Assembly: GCF_005435165.1 (NCBI RefSeq) | Contig: NZ_SGUC01000016.1 | Coordinates: 1 to 64,000 of the forward strand | Source of the DNA: Halorubrum sp. GN11_10-6_MGM | GTDB lineage: Archaea > Halobacteriota > Halobacteria > Halobacteriales > Haloferacaceae | Direction of reading: 5' to 3' | DNA: 64,000 nt | Shown: positions 1 through 7,986 of the stretch, in pieces | How positions within the stretch are numbered: the stretch's first letter is position 1 | Layout of the letters: each line of letters starts with the position of its first letter | Translations under genes and position numbers: made by a program | Notes under the pieces: generated by a model | The model's database searches: none | Seen by the model: only the letters and a program-made list of their open reading frames with translations | What the model was told of the DNA's origin: nothing

Positions 1-4
1 CGCG

Positions 5-2003
5 ATGGGTGTAGACGGGGCGAGCGCGACGGGCACGGACGCGGCCGACGCCCTCGCGACGGGCGGGCGACTGGCGGTCGTCGACCGCGTCTGCTACGCG
101 CTGTTCGCGCGCCACGCGAGCGACCGGCGGCACGACGCCGACCGGAAGCGGTACCGCGGGACCGCGCTCGGCACCGGCTTCGAGACGTACCTCGCGCGGG
201 CGTACGCCTGCTCGTGGGTCGTCGCGGTCGCCGCCTTCTTTCCCGCGCTGGTCGTCGCGACCGGCGCCGCGCCCGCGGTCGCGGCCGCGGTCGAGGCGCG
301 GTTCGGCGCGGCGCTGCTCTCCGCGGGGTCGACGGCGGTGCCCGCGCCGACGCCGGACTCGGTCGGCCCGCTGCGCACGGACCACGCCGCGCTGCTCGTC
401 GCCCTCGGGGTCGCGCTCCTCGCGAAGCGCGCGACCGTGGCGGCCGCCGGACTCGGCCTCCGGTGGGTCGTGGCGACGCGCCGGACCGACATCGAGCGCA
501 CGCTCCCCGGGGCGGTGCGGTACCTCGAACTGCTCTCCTCCGGGAGCGACGAGCCGCGGGCGATGCTCCGGAAGGCGGCCGACGGCGACGCGTACGGCGC
601 CACCGCCACCTCACTTCGGAAGGCCCTCAACGCGGCCCGGCTCGCGGGCAGCCTCGACGAGGGGCTCCGACGCGTGGCGCGGGACACGCCCTCGCGAGAG
701 CTGCTCGCCCCGTTCCTGCTGAAGTTCCGGAAGCGCGCCGCGGCGGGCGACGAGGCGCTCTCCGAGTTCCTCGCCACTGAGCGCCGCATGCTCTCCCACC
801 GGCAGGACCGCGCTCGGAAGCGCGCCCGCCGGTTCCTCGAACTGCTCACCGAGCTGTTCGTCGCCGTGCTGGTGTTGCCGGCGCTGCTCGTCATCGGGGC
901 GACCGCGCTGTCGGTGGTGATCCCCGAGCTGCTCCCGCCGGTCGCGACGCCGGTCGGCGTGGTCCCGACGCGGGCGGTGGTGCTGTACGGCGCGGTGGCG
1001 TTCCTCGTCGCGTTCGGTCTCGCGGCCGCGGTCGCGGTCGGTACGCTCCGGCCGCCGAGCCAGCGGGCGAGCTACGAGACGCCGACGAGCCCGCGGGCGG
1101 TCCTCGCGACGGCCGGACGCAACCCCGCCAGCACGGCGGTCGTCGCCGCGGGGCCGGCGGTCGCGGTCGCTGGCTGGCTCGCGCTCGCGGGCTACACGCT
1201 CGTCAACGTCGTCCTCGTCGGGTACGCGGCCTTCGCGGTGCCGGTCGGGATCGTCGCGGCGCGGCGCACCCGGATCGACGACGCGAAGGACCGCGAGCTG
1301 GCCGACTTCGTCCACGCCGTCTCCGGGCACGTCGCGCAGGGGCGCCCGCTCGAAGCGGCGGTCGCGGCGGTCGCGCGCGACGTCGACCTCGGCGTGCTCA
1401 ACGACGACGTGGCCGACCTCGCGTTCGCGCTGCGGTCAACGACGGCGCCCGAGAGCGCGGCCGCGGCGACCGGTTCGGAGACCGGCGGCGCCGAGGAACC
1501 GGCCGCGGGCGACGTCCGCGGGGCCGCGATCGAGCGGTTCGTCGACCGCGTCGACACGCCGCTGGCGACGCGGACGCTCGGACTCGTCACTGGCGCGCTC
1601 GACGCCGGGGGGGGACGCCGACGCCGTCTTCGAGACGCTCCGGATCGAGGTCGGGCGGCTGTACAGCGAGCAGCGCGCGCTCCGCTCGGCGATGCAGCCG
1701 TACATCGCGGTCGGGTGGGCCGCGGCGGTCCTCGTCGCCGGCGTCGTCGCGGTCGTGAACACGCAGGTCGTCGACGCCGCGCGCCTCGCGGAGATCGCGG
1801 CCGCCTCGGAGGCGGTGACGGAGCCGGAGGGCGTCTACCCCGAACTGGAGCGCTTCCGGCTGTACGTCGTCACGCAGGCGACGGTGCTGGCGTCGGGGTG
1901 GTTCGCCGGCACCGCCGCGCGGGGGCGGTACGCCGCGCTGCTCCACTCGGGCGCGCTCGTGGCGTGCTGTTACGTCGTGTTCACGGTCGGCGGGTTGGTG
2001 TGA
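5..2003 (+). CDS. TadC-like type II secretion F / archaeal pilus assembly membrane protein (apparent frameshift)
   Basis: Polytopic membrane protein of about 665 aa resembling archaeal PilC/TadC proteins, the membrane platform of type IV pilus assembly systems. The N-terminal half has a cytoplasmic T2SSF-like domain (residues about 160-270, ending just before a hydrophobic pair of helices), then further membrane segments around 285-350 and 380-415 and a second T2SSF-like half. The reading frame breaks at a run of eight G (1607-1614). Removing one G restores a continuous protein through two more membrane segments to the stop at 2001-2003. The ATG at 5 lies at the window edge, so the real start may be upstream, probably after a PilB-type ATPase gene that would normally precede it. 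Family assignment is from architecture and composition. Confidence 0.7.
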
Positions 2004-2092
2004 GGTCGCGCCGGGGGCGGGTAAGCGGTGCGCCGGGGAATCGGTGCGCCGACGCGAGGCTTTTCAGCGCCGCTCGCGTATCCTCTGGCGTC

Positions 2093-2734
2093 ATGGACGA
2101 GAAGACCGCCGACCTCCGCGACCTGTTCGTCGACGCCACCGGCTCGGAGACGGTCACCGAGGAGCAGGCCGCCGAGCGCGGCACGCTCGTCGACCGCGAC
2201 GACGAGGCGGTCGGCGAGGCGCTCCGCGAGCTCGTCGCCGCGATGCGCGAGCGGTACGGCTTCTCGACGGACCTCGGCGACGAGGCGTACGTCCTCGTCG
2301 CCCGCGGCCGGTTCGAGGAGGCGGACGACGGGGCGGTCGCCGCGGCGCTCCGGGAGGCCGACGACCTCGATGTCGACGGGGAGATCGACGCCGAGACGGT
2401 TCGCAAGGCGCGACTCGACCTCCATCTCGTGCGGGAGTCGGACCGAGAGGTGGACGGAAACGCGTTCGCGTACGCCGACCTGAAGCGGCTCACCGCCTCC
2501 GGGAACTCGATCGTGGAGTGCGCCGAGGAGCTGGGCGCCCAGCCCGACGTCGTCGCCCGGTACGCCGCGGTGGCGCGCACCGACATCGCTTCGACCCGGG
2601 CGAACGACCGCTTCCGCGACGCGTTCCGCGACCTGCTCACCGACGCCGACATCGAGGGATCGCTCGCGAGCGACGCCCGCAAGGACGGGCTGAAAGAGGC
2701 GACCGAGGACATCGAGACGGACGTTTCTTTGTAA
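2093..2734 (+). CDS. Conserved haloarchaeal protein, conditioned-medium-induced protein 4 (Cmi4)-like
   Basis: Soluble, very acidic protein of 213 aa. The N-terminus (MDEKTADLRDLFVDATGSE) matches my memory of the haloarchaeal family annotated as conditioned medium-induced protein 4, whose biochemical role is unknown to me. The middle contains a helix-turn-helix-like stretch (about residues 125-150, including GNSIVECAEELG and PDVVARY), so a regulatory role is possible but unproven. The ATG at 2093 is preferred because it follows the T2SSF stop by 89 nt; an upstream in-frame reading exists only because of the neighbouring frameshift. The gene ends 23 nt before repeat element A. Confidence 0.6.
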   Translation: MDEKTADLRDLFVDATGSETVTEEQAAERGTLVDRDDEAVGEALRELVAAMRERYGFSTDLGDEAYVLVARGRFEEADDGAVAAALREADDLDVDGEIDAETVRKARLDLHLVRESDREVDGNAFAYADLKRLTASGNSIVECAEELGAQPDVVARYAAVARTDIASTRANDRFRDAFRDLLTDADIEGSLASDARKDGLKEATEDIETDVSL

Positions 2735-2756
2735 GTGACTTCTCGCGGATCGTCGG

Positions 2757-3092
2757 AGAACACCTCCAAAACCCCAGCCGCTCGGTGATGCGCAGTTACT
2801 GTTGCGACTAACACCTCCAAAGCCCCAGCCGCGAGGACTCGCACGACTCGCTGCGCTCCTCGGTCGCTCACTCCGTTCGCTCCCTGCGGTGCTTACGTCG
2901 TCGGGCTTCGTCCTCGCGACTGCCCCTTTGAGTCCCACCCCGCACCGCACAGCGACCGCACCTCACGCCTCCCCAGCCTCGTCGCTCACGCCCTGCGGGC
3001 GTTCGCGACTCCCTCGCGCGTGCTCCTCGCGGCCGCCTTCGGCGGCACGCTCGGTGGCACGCGCCACCGCACCGCCGTCGTTCATTTATAAA
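2757..3092 (-). repeat. Dispersed intergenic repeat element, copy A (minus orientation)
   Basis: Fills the gap between the Cmi4-like and Cas4-like genes. Read on the minus strand it starts with the palindrome TTTATAAA (3085-3092), then a hairpin with a GAA loop (3032-3046), a helix with tandem G.A mismatches (2981-3009), the family block GAGGCTGGGGAGGCGTGAGG (2961-2980), a long inverted repeat (arms 2910-2918 and 2830-2838) and two tail units with cores at 2817-2828 and 2766-2777, 51 bp apart. It has no coding potential that I trust. The other copies are B, C, D and E. Confidence 0.85.
3085..3092 (+). promoter_or_regulatory. TATA box for the Cas4-like gene, shared with the head of repeat A
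   Basis: TTTATAAA is self-complementary and lies about 26 nt upstream of the GTG at 3115, the spacing of a leaderless haloarchaeal promoter. The same eight bases are the head of repeat A on the opposite strand, so one box may drive transcription in both directions. Confidence 0.6.
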
Positions 3093-3114
3093 CGATAACT
3101 CGGCCATTCCTCGC

Positions 3115-3810
3115 GTGACCCTCGTCCCGTTCAGCGACCTGGCCCGCGCGGCGTACTGCCCCCGACAGCTCTACTACGTGCGGCGCGACGACGAGCGAAG
3201 CGTGCCCCCGAAGGCCCGCGAACGCATCGACCTCGCCTTCCGGTACGACGAACTGGTCGACGCGCCGGACCGGGCGCTGCGGCAGCTTCCGCTCCACCGA
3301 TCGCCCGCCGCGTACCGCCGAAACCTCGACTCGCTGCGCGAGCGCGACGAGTACGACCGGCTCGTCGACCCCGCGAGCGAGCGCGGGTTCCTCTCGGGGA
3401 AGGACTGTCACGGCACCGTTCACAAGGTGCTGGAACCGGGCGACGGGCCGACCGATTCCGACGGCTCCGAGTCGTCGCCGCCGCCCGTGCCGACGCTCGT
3501 CTCCTCGGGCGAGCCGCCCGAGAACGGCGTCTGGGAGCCGCAGGCGGTCCGCGCGGTCGGCCTCGCGAAGGCGCTCGCGTGGGAGCGCGAGCGGGAGGTC
3601 GACCGCACCTTGGTCGAGTACCCGGCGGCCGGCGTCGTCCGCGAGGTCCGGCTTACGCTCCGGAAGAAGGCCGCGTACCGCAGGGCGCTCCGCGCGGCGC
3701 GGTCGATCGACGGCCCGCCGCCGCGCGTCGACGACGATCGGTGTGACGCCTGCGACTACGCCGGCGAGTGCGGGACCCGGCGGCGGTCGCTGCGGTCGCT
3801 GCTGGGCTGA
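3115..3810 (+). CDS. Stand-alone Cas4-like Fe-S PD-(D/E)XK family protein with degenerate active site
   Basis: 231-aa protein with the Cas4 layout. One N-terminal cysteine sits in YCPRQLYY (C15) and three C-terminal cysteines in CDACDYAGEC (C210, C213, C219), as expected for a 4Fe-4S cluster. The core has the GKD...V strand and the downstream glutamine (PQAVRAVGLAKAL). Where Cas4 enzymes have P-V-E-x-K, this protein reads P-T-L-V-S-S-G, so the catalytic Glu and Lys appear to be lost. No other cas gene or CRISPR array is nearby. It starts with GTG, with a TATA box at leaderless distance. A non-nucleolytic DNA-binding role is an inference. Confidence 0.65.
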   Translation: MTLVPFSDLARAAYCPRQLYYVRRDDERSVPPKARERIDLAFRYDELVDAPDRALRQLPLHRSPAAYRRNLDSLRERDEYDRLVDPASERGFLSGKDCHGTVHKVLEPGDGPTDSDGSESSPPPVPTLVSSGEPPENGVWEPQAVRAVGLAKALAWEREREVDRTLVEYPAAGVVREVRLTLRKKAAYRRALRAARSIDGPPPRVDDDRCDACDYAGECGTRRRSLRSLLG

Positions 3811-3843
3811 GGCGGCGGTCGCTTCGGGAAACGCCCGTCGCCG

Positions 3844-4330
3844 TTACGGCGAAAACGTTGTGCCGCACTCTGTACAGGTGAACCGGAACCGTCCCTCGTC
3901 GGTGAGTTCGGTGTCGTGGACGCGCTCGCCGTCGCACTCGCGGCACTCGACGATCGACTCGATCCGGTCCCAGTCGTGGCGCGCGCCCGGGGCGCCGATC
4001 GCCCACGCCACCACCTCCTCGTCGGCGTCCTCGGGGACGAACCCGGACTGAAACTCGCCGGGCGAAAAGCGGATCAGTTCGTCCGGGCCGACCTCGACGC
4101 GGTCGCGCTCGCGGCCGACCTCGAACGTCGCGGTTCCGTCGAGCACGTAGAAGATCTCCTCTTGGTCGCCGTGGGTGTGGAGGCCGCCCGAGAACGCGTC
4201 CCCGGGCGCGAGCTCGAAGTAGTTCATCGCGACGTGGTCCGCGCCGAGCGCGCGCGACCGGCTTCCGGAGGTCGTGGACGTCCATGGGGTTCGTGACGAC
4301 GTCGACGTCGTCGATCGCGACTCGCTCCAT
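3844..4330 (-). CDS. Cupin-domain protein with C-terminal zinc ribbon (apparent frameshift)
   Basis: A single cupin fold with metal-binding residues in HTHGDQEE and a downstream PGEFQSG strand, followed by a zinc ribbon (CRECDGE...CTECG). It is probably a small haloarchaeal metal-binding cupin; the substrate is unknown. The family-typical N-terminus (MERVAIDDVDVVTNPMDVHD) starts at 4330 but is out of frame with the cupin domain. The break lies in a GC-dinucleotide stretch around 4246-4258, where gain of two bases or loss of one would join them. If translation began instead at the internal ATG near 4228, the protein would lose about 35 residues. A sequence error or a recent mutation are both possible. 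Confidence 0.7.
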
Positions 4331-4446
4331 GCGGGCCGATCGCAGGGGGATCTCCTAACGGTGTCGCCGACTCGCGCCGAGAGATCCTCGGCGATCCCCG
4401 GGGCCGCACCGAAGATCGGTCGGCCAAACCTGACGCGACCCGGCAG

Positions 4447-4463
4447 TTTATACGTGTGTACAC
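4447..4463 (+). promoter_or_regulatory. Promoter upstream of the cimA leader ORF
   Basis: TTTATAC at 4447-4453 lies about 30 nt before the ATG at 4481, the usual leaderless spacing. It is followed at once by the 8-bp palindrome GTGTACAC (4456-4463), a possible operator. No comparable box lies directly upstream of the cimA start at 4632, so the leader ORF and cimA are likely one transcript. Confidence 0.5.
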
Positions 4464-4480
4464 TGTTCGCACGGGTACGA

Positions 4481-4561
4481 ATGACGCGAGACGAACGCGT
4501 TCGTTCGGAGGATAGAGGAAGTCGCCTCACGGCGGCTGGCCGCGAAATTCTCCGGCGATAA
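4481..4561 (+). CDS. Possible 26-aa leader ORF upstream of cimA
   Basis: A 26-codon ORF beginning MTRDERVRSEDRG and ending GREILRR, placed at leaderless distance from a good TATA box and 70 nt before the TTG start of cimA. It is rich in Arg and has one Ile and two Leu codons near its end. The ORF is too short to judge by coding statistics. It might be a translated leader for the branched-chain amino acid gene, or the true cimA start may lie elsewhere with this ORF accidental. Confidence 0.35.
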   Translation: MTRDERVRSEDRGSRLTAAGREILRR

Positions 4562-4631
4562 CGACTCCGGGGCACGACCGCCCCGCGGCGGCACCGACCC
4601 CACGACCACCGACGAGCCGACGGACTCCCTT

Positions 4632-6206
4632 TTGACCCGAACCACACTCACCGACCGCGACGAGGTACAGCTGTTAGACACGACGCTGCGCGACGGCGAA
4701 CAGATGCCGGGAGTCTCCCTGACCCCCGGCGAGAAGGTCGACGTCGCCCGCGAGCTCGACGCCGCCGGCGTCCACCTGATCGAGGCCGGCTCGGCGTGCA
4801 CCTCGGAAGGCGAGCGGGAGGCGATCCGGAGGGTCGCCGAGGAGGGGTTGGACGCGACGGTGACGAGCTTCGCCCGCGGCGTGAAACGCGACGTCGACCA
4901 CGCGCTCGACTGCGGCGTCGACGGGGTGAACCTCGTCGTCCCCGCCTCGGACAAACACGTCGAGACGAAGGTGGGGTCGACCCGCGACGAGGTCGTCGAG
5001 ACGACGGTCGAGCTCGTCGAGTACGCGAAGGACCACGGGCTGTGGGTGGAGGTGCTGGGCGAGGACGGCTCGCGCGCCGACCTCGACTACCTCGAACGGC
5101 TGCTCGGCGCCGGCCTCGACGCCGGCGCGGACCGGATCTGCTACTGCGACACAGTCGGGGCGGCCGACCCCGAGCGCACCGCGGACGTGGTCTCGCGGCT
5201 GGCGGAGCTCGGGCCGACGAGCCTCCACACCCACGACGACCTCGGGTTCGGGCTGGCGAACGTTCACGCGGGCCTGAAGGCGGGCGCCGACACCGTCCAC
5301 GGCACCGTCCTCGGCGTCGGCGAGCGCGCGGGCAACGTCGCGCTCGAAGAGGTCGCGGTCGCGCTCGGCGAATCGTACGGCGTCGACACCGTCGAACTCG
5401 CGCGGCTCTACCGGCTCTGTCGAACCGTCTCGGAGGCGACCGGCGTCGCGCTCCCGCCGAACAAGGCCGTCTGCGGCGCCAACGCCTTCGCCCACGAGTC
5501 CGGCATCCACACCGACGGCACGCTGAAGGACGGGACGATGTACGAGCCGTACCCGCCGGAGACGGTCGGCCGCGAGCGACGGCTCGTCCTCGGCAAGCAC
5601 GCTGGGCGCGCCGGCGTGAAGGCCGCACTCGCCGAACACGACGTCGCGGTCGACGACGACGAGCTCCGCGAGGTCGTCGCCCGCGTGAAGGAGCTGGGCG
5701 AGCGCGGCAAGCGCGTCACCGACGCCGACCTGCTCGCGATCGCCGACGACGTGCGGGGCCGCGAGCGCGAGCGCCACGTCGAACTCGTCGACCTCTCGGC
5801 GACCTCCGGCGGCAACCTCCCGACCGCCTCGGTCCGGCTCCGCGTCGGCGACGACGAGCGCGTCGCCTCCGGCACGGGCGCCGGGCCGGTCGACGCCGGG
5901 CTGGAGGCGGTGCGCGCGGCGCTCGCGGGCGACGAGGGCGAGTCCGGAGGGGAGGGGACGGCCGACGGCGACGGCGTCGCCTTCGACCTCGACTCCTACC
6001 ACGTCGACGCGATCACGGGCGGAACCGACGCGGTCGTCACCGTCGAGGTCGACCTCTCGCGGGGCGACCGCTCCGTGAGCGTCTCGGCGTCGGACGCGGA
6101 CATCACCCGGGCGAGCGTCGTCGGGATGGTCGACGGGCTCGACCGCCTGCTGGCGGCGGAGGCGGACGCCGCGGGGGCCGAGCCGGGCGCGGTCGCCGAC
6201 GACTGA
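4632..6206 (+). CDS. cimA: (R)-citramalate synthase / 2-isopropylmalate synthase family
   Basis: 524-aa member of the LeuA/CimA/NifV family. The opening motif LLDTTLRDGEQMPGVSL, the metal-binding HTHDDLGFG and the HESGIHTDG motif are intact. A C-terminal LeuA dimer/regulatory domain follows (about 385-515, with SYHVDAITGGTDAVVTVEV). The sequence closely matches the haloarchaeal protein I know as (R)-citramalate synthase, which condenses pyruvate and acetyl-CoA in the threonine-independent isoleucine route. The start is TTG at 4632 because no ATG occurs in frame after the TGA at 4482. A 2-isopropylmalate synthase role is the main alternative. Threonine deaminase, the other isoleucine entry, is encoded at 11.5 kb. 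Confidence 0.8.
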   Translation: MTRTTLTDRDEVQLLDTTLRDGEQMPGVSLTPGEKVDVARELDAAGVHLIEAGSACTSEGEREAIRRVAEEGLDATVTSFARGVKRDVDHALDCGVDGVNLVVPASDKHVETKVGSTRDEVVETTVELVEYAKDHGLWVEVLGEDGSRADLDYLERLLGAGLDAGADRICYCDTVGAADPERTADVVSRLAELGPTSLHTHDDLGFGLANVHAGLKAGADTVHGTVLGVGERAGNVALEEVAVALGESYGVDTVELARLYRLCRTVSEATGVALPPNKAVCGANAFAHESGIHTDGTLKDGTMYEPYPPETVGRERRLVLGKHAGRAGVKAALAEHDVAVDDDELREVVARVKELGERGKRVTDADLLAIADDVRGRERERHVELVDLSATSGGNLPTASVRLRVGDDERVASGTGAGPVDAGLEAVRAALAGDEGESGGEGTADGDGVAFDLDSYHVDAITGGTDAVVTVEVDLSRGDRSVSVSASDADITRASVVGMVDGLDRLLAAEADAAGAEPGAVADD

Positions 6207-6238
6207 ACGGAGCGACGGTCCGGCGTCGACGGCGGAGA

Positions 6239-6267
6239 TTTATATCTGTTCCCACCGTACGTGGGAA
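6239..6267 (+). promoter_or_regulatory. TATA box plus inverted-repeat operator of the AbrB/PIN operon
   Basis: TTTATAT (6239-6245) is 27 nt before the ATG. Immediately downstream, between box and start, lies the inverted repeat TTCCCAC-cgtac-GTGGGAA (6249-6267) with 7-bp arms. Its position over the transcription start fits autorepression by the AbrB-fold protein encoded next, as is common for toxin-antitoxin operons. Confidence 0.55.
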
Positions 6268-6268
6268 T

Positions 6269-6616
6269 ATGCCGAAAGTGGACGCGAAGGGCCGCGTCGT
6301 ACTCCCGCAGGCGATCCGGGATCGGCTCGACATCGCGCCGGGAACCGAAGTCGAGGTCCGAGAAGAGGACGGTGAGGTGGTGATACGACCCGAGGACGAC
6401 CCGGACCGAATCGTCGAACGGTTGGAACGACTGGTCGAGGAAACCGCGTCGCGACCCGAAGCGACCGCGCCGCTCGGCGACGAGGGCGACCCCGATCCGA
6501 TCGCACGGAGACACCGGGACGCGATTCGGCGAGGAGCAGAGACGGGAGGAGCCGCGGAGACCGCCGAGACGGAGCCGGAAGACGATTCGGCGGAGCGGGA
6601 CGGGACGGATGAGTGA
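6269..6616 (+). CDS. AbrB/SpoVT-AbrB-domain antitoxin-like protein
   Basis: 115-aa protein. Residues 1-45 form a swapped-hairpin AbrB DNA-binding domain (VDAKGRVVLPQAIRDRL, then EVEVREEDGEVVIRP). The remaining acidic, low-complexity tail would be the toxin-binding part. It starts at leaderless distance from a TATA box and overlaps the downstream PIN gene by 8 nt, the arrangement of a VapBC-type toxin-antitoxin pair. It probably binds the 7-bp-arm inverted repeat just upstream of its own start. The function is inferred from family and context. Confidence 0.8.
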   Translation: MPKVDAKGRVVLPQAIRDRLDIAPGTEVEVREEDGEVVIRPEDDPDRIVERLERLVEETASRPEATAPLGDEGDPDPIARRHRDAIRRGAETGGAAETAETEPEDDSAERDGTDE

Positions 6617-7076
6617 CGCCGGCGGCCCGTACCTGTTCGACGTCGGCGTGATTGCGCTCGCGCACACCGACGCCCCCGTCCGAGACGCCGCGCTCTCGTA
6701 CGTTCGCGACGCGATCGCCGGCGAGATCGACGCCGTCGTTCCGTATCCGGCCGTGTACGGGGCACACACCGTTCTGACGGCGTACTACGGCCGGTCCAAC
6801 GCGGACGCCTCGCGGCTCCTCTCGAACTTCCTGGACGCGAAACGGATCCACTGGCACGACCGACTCCCGGAAGCGACGGTTCGCGGCGGCCTCGACAGAG
6901 CCGCCGACGCGAACGTCGGGGGCTGGGACGGTTACTACGCACAGGTCGCGATCGAAGAGGGAGCGGCGACCGTGTTGACGATCGACGACGACTTCGAACG
7001 GTTCGACGCGTTCGAAACCGAGGTGATCCTCTCCCGAGAGGAGTTCGAGACCCTGAACGAGTACCTCCGGGAGTGA
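6609..7076 (+). CDS. PIN-domain protein, VapC-like toxin candidate
   Basis: 155-aa protein with PIN-domain features: an N-terminal strand with the first acidic residue (YLFDVGVIALAHTD), and a C-terminal acidic cluster in the strand ATVLTIDDDFERFD that would complete the metal site. PIN domains are Mg-dependent ribonucleases, and VapC toxins cut tRNA or rRNA. The ATG overlaps the antitoxin-like gene by 8 nt, so translation is likely coupled. The usual Asn/Ser after the first Asp is replaced by Val-Gly (DVGV), and a clear second acidic residue in the expected helix is hard to place. Activity should therefore not be assumed. Confidence 0.7.
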   Translation: MSDAGGPYLFDVGVIALAHTDAPVRDAALSYVRDAIAGEIDAVVPYPAVYGAHTVLTAYYGRSNADASRLLSNFLDAKRIHWHDRLPEATVRGGLDRAADANVGGWDGYYAQVAIEEGAATVLTIDDDFERFDAFETEVILSREEFETLNEYLRE

Positions 7077-7127
7077 GCGCGCCGGCGTCTGACGAGGTTT
7101 TTACCCGAGGGCGCCCGATCGCCGGGT

Positions 7128-7439
7128 GTGAGCGTCGTCGTCGCCATCAAACCGTCCGCGCGCAAGCGGAACGCGAAGGTGGGCCGGCTCGTCTTCGAGG
7201 ACGGGACGCGGCACGCCTTCGAGAGCCGCGCGGCCGCCGAGCGGTGGGCCGACGACCTCTCGGCCGGCGACGGCCACGTCTGGGTCGCGAGCGCGCATCC
7301 CCGCGACGGCGACGACGCCGACTGTTACCTCGTCTCGCGGGCGACGAACGCGAAGCTGGAGGCGGCCTACGACAAGCGTCGGCGCCGTCTCAGGGGCGAT
7401 CCGGCGCCGGAACAGGAGTCGCTCGGCGGCGAGCCCTGA
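7128..7439 (+). CDS. Small conserved haloarchaeal protein of unknown function
   Basis: 103-aa basic protein starting at GTG 7128, 51 nt after the PIN gene. The N-terminus (VVVAIKPSARKRN) is positively charged, the middle has a short beta-hairpin-like segment (VGRLVFEDGTRHAFESR) and the C-terminus is Arg-rich (KRRRRLRG). The base composition and codon use resemble the neighbouring genes. No catalytic motif or membrane segment is seen. It may be a nucleic-acid-binding accessory protein, but that is only a guess from charge. Confidence 0.6.
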   Translation: MSVVVAIKPSARKRNAKVGRLVFEDGTRHAFESRAAAERWADDLSAGDGHVWVASAHPRDGDDADCYLVSRATNAKLEAAYDKRRRRLRGDPAPEQESLGGEP

Positions 7440-7467
7440 CCGGAGAGCCGCGTCCGCGGGGAGCGGG

Positions 7468-7845
7468 CTACTCGTTCGCCGGCCGGTCGCCGACGACGTC
7501 CCCTTCGAAGCCGGCGACCGCCTCCATCACGGCTTCGCGGTCGGCGTCGTCGACGTCGAAGGTCCTCAGCGCCTCGTCGAGGTGCGCCGCGACCGCATCG
7601 AACTCCGCGGGCGTGATAGCCAGGTCCTCGTGAGCGGTCGCCATCTCGTCGCCCTCGTATCGCATCGGGCCGTCGGTGACGGCGCTCAGGAACTTGGTCT
7701 GGTGCGAGCGCTGCTCGGCCATGTCGACGCCGTCGAAGTGGTGGCTCACCCGGTCGTCGTCGAGCACGCGGTCGTAGAACTCCTCGACGACCGCGCCGAT
7801 GGCCGGTTCGCCGCCGAGGCGGTCGTACAGCGTCTCGTTCGACAT
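7468..7845 (-). CDS. Group 1 truncated haemoglobin
   Basis: 125-aa protein of the 2-on-2 globin fold. The start LYDRLGGEPAIGAVVEEFYDRV contains the family's first glycine pair and the B-helix Phe-Tyr. The probable proximal haem ligand is H72 in MATAHEDLAIT. The length is typical. Truncated haemoglobins bind O2 or NO in the cytoplasm; here no partner gene (such as a reductase) is adjacent. The gene is convergent with the small gene ending at 7439 and stands alone. Confidence 0.85.
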   Translation of the reverse strand: MSNETLYDRLGGEPAIGAVVEEFYDRVLDDDRVSHHFDGVDMAEQRSHQTKFLSAVTDGPMRYEGDEMATAHEDLAITPAEFDAVAAHLDEALRTFDVDDADREAVMEAVAGFEGDVVGDRPANE

Positions 7846-7986
7846 ACGTCGGTGACGACCGCCGGCCGTATCACTGTTCCCCTCGACGGACCGCAGCGCG
7901 GGGCGACGGCGGCGCAGCGGCGCGTTCGCTCGGGTCGCGATCGGTCAGGAACGCACGACCAGTCGAGACTCGCGACCGGCCCGAAC

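Noticed and set aside
5-2734. Single fused protein of the TadC-like and Cmi4-like genes
   Set aside because: The continuous frame arises only from the frameshift at 1607-1614; the stretch between is an Arg-rich shadow sequence.
3115-3810. Part of a CRISPR-Cas adaptation module
   Set aside because: No cas1, cas2 or repeat array occurs within the window, and the active site looks degenerate.
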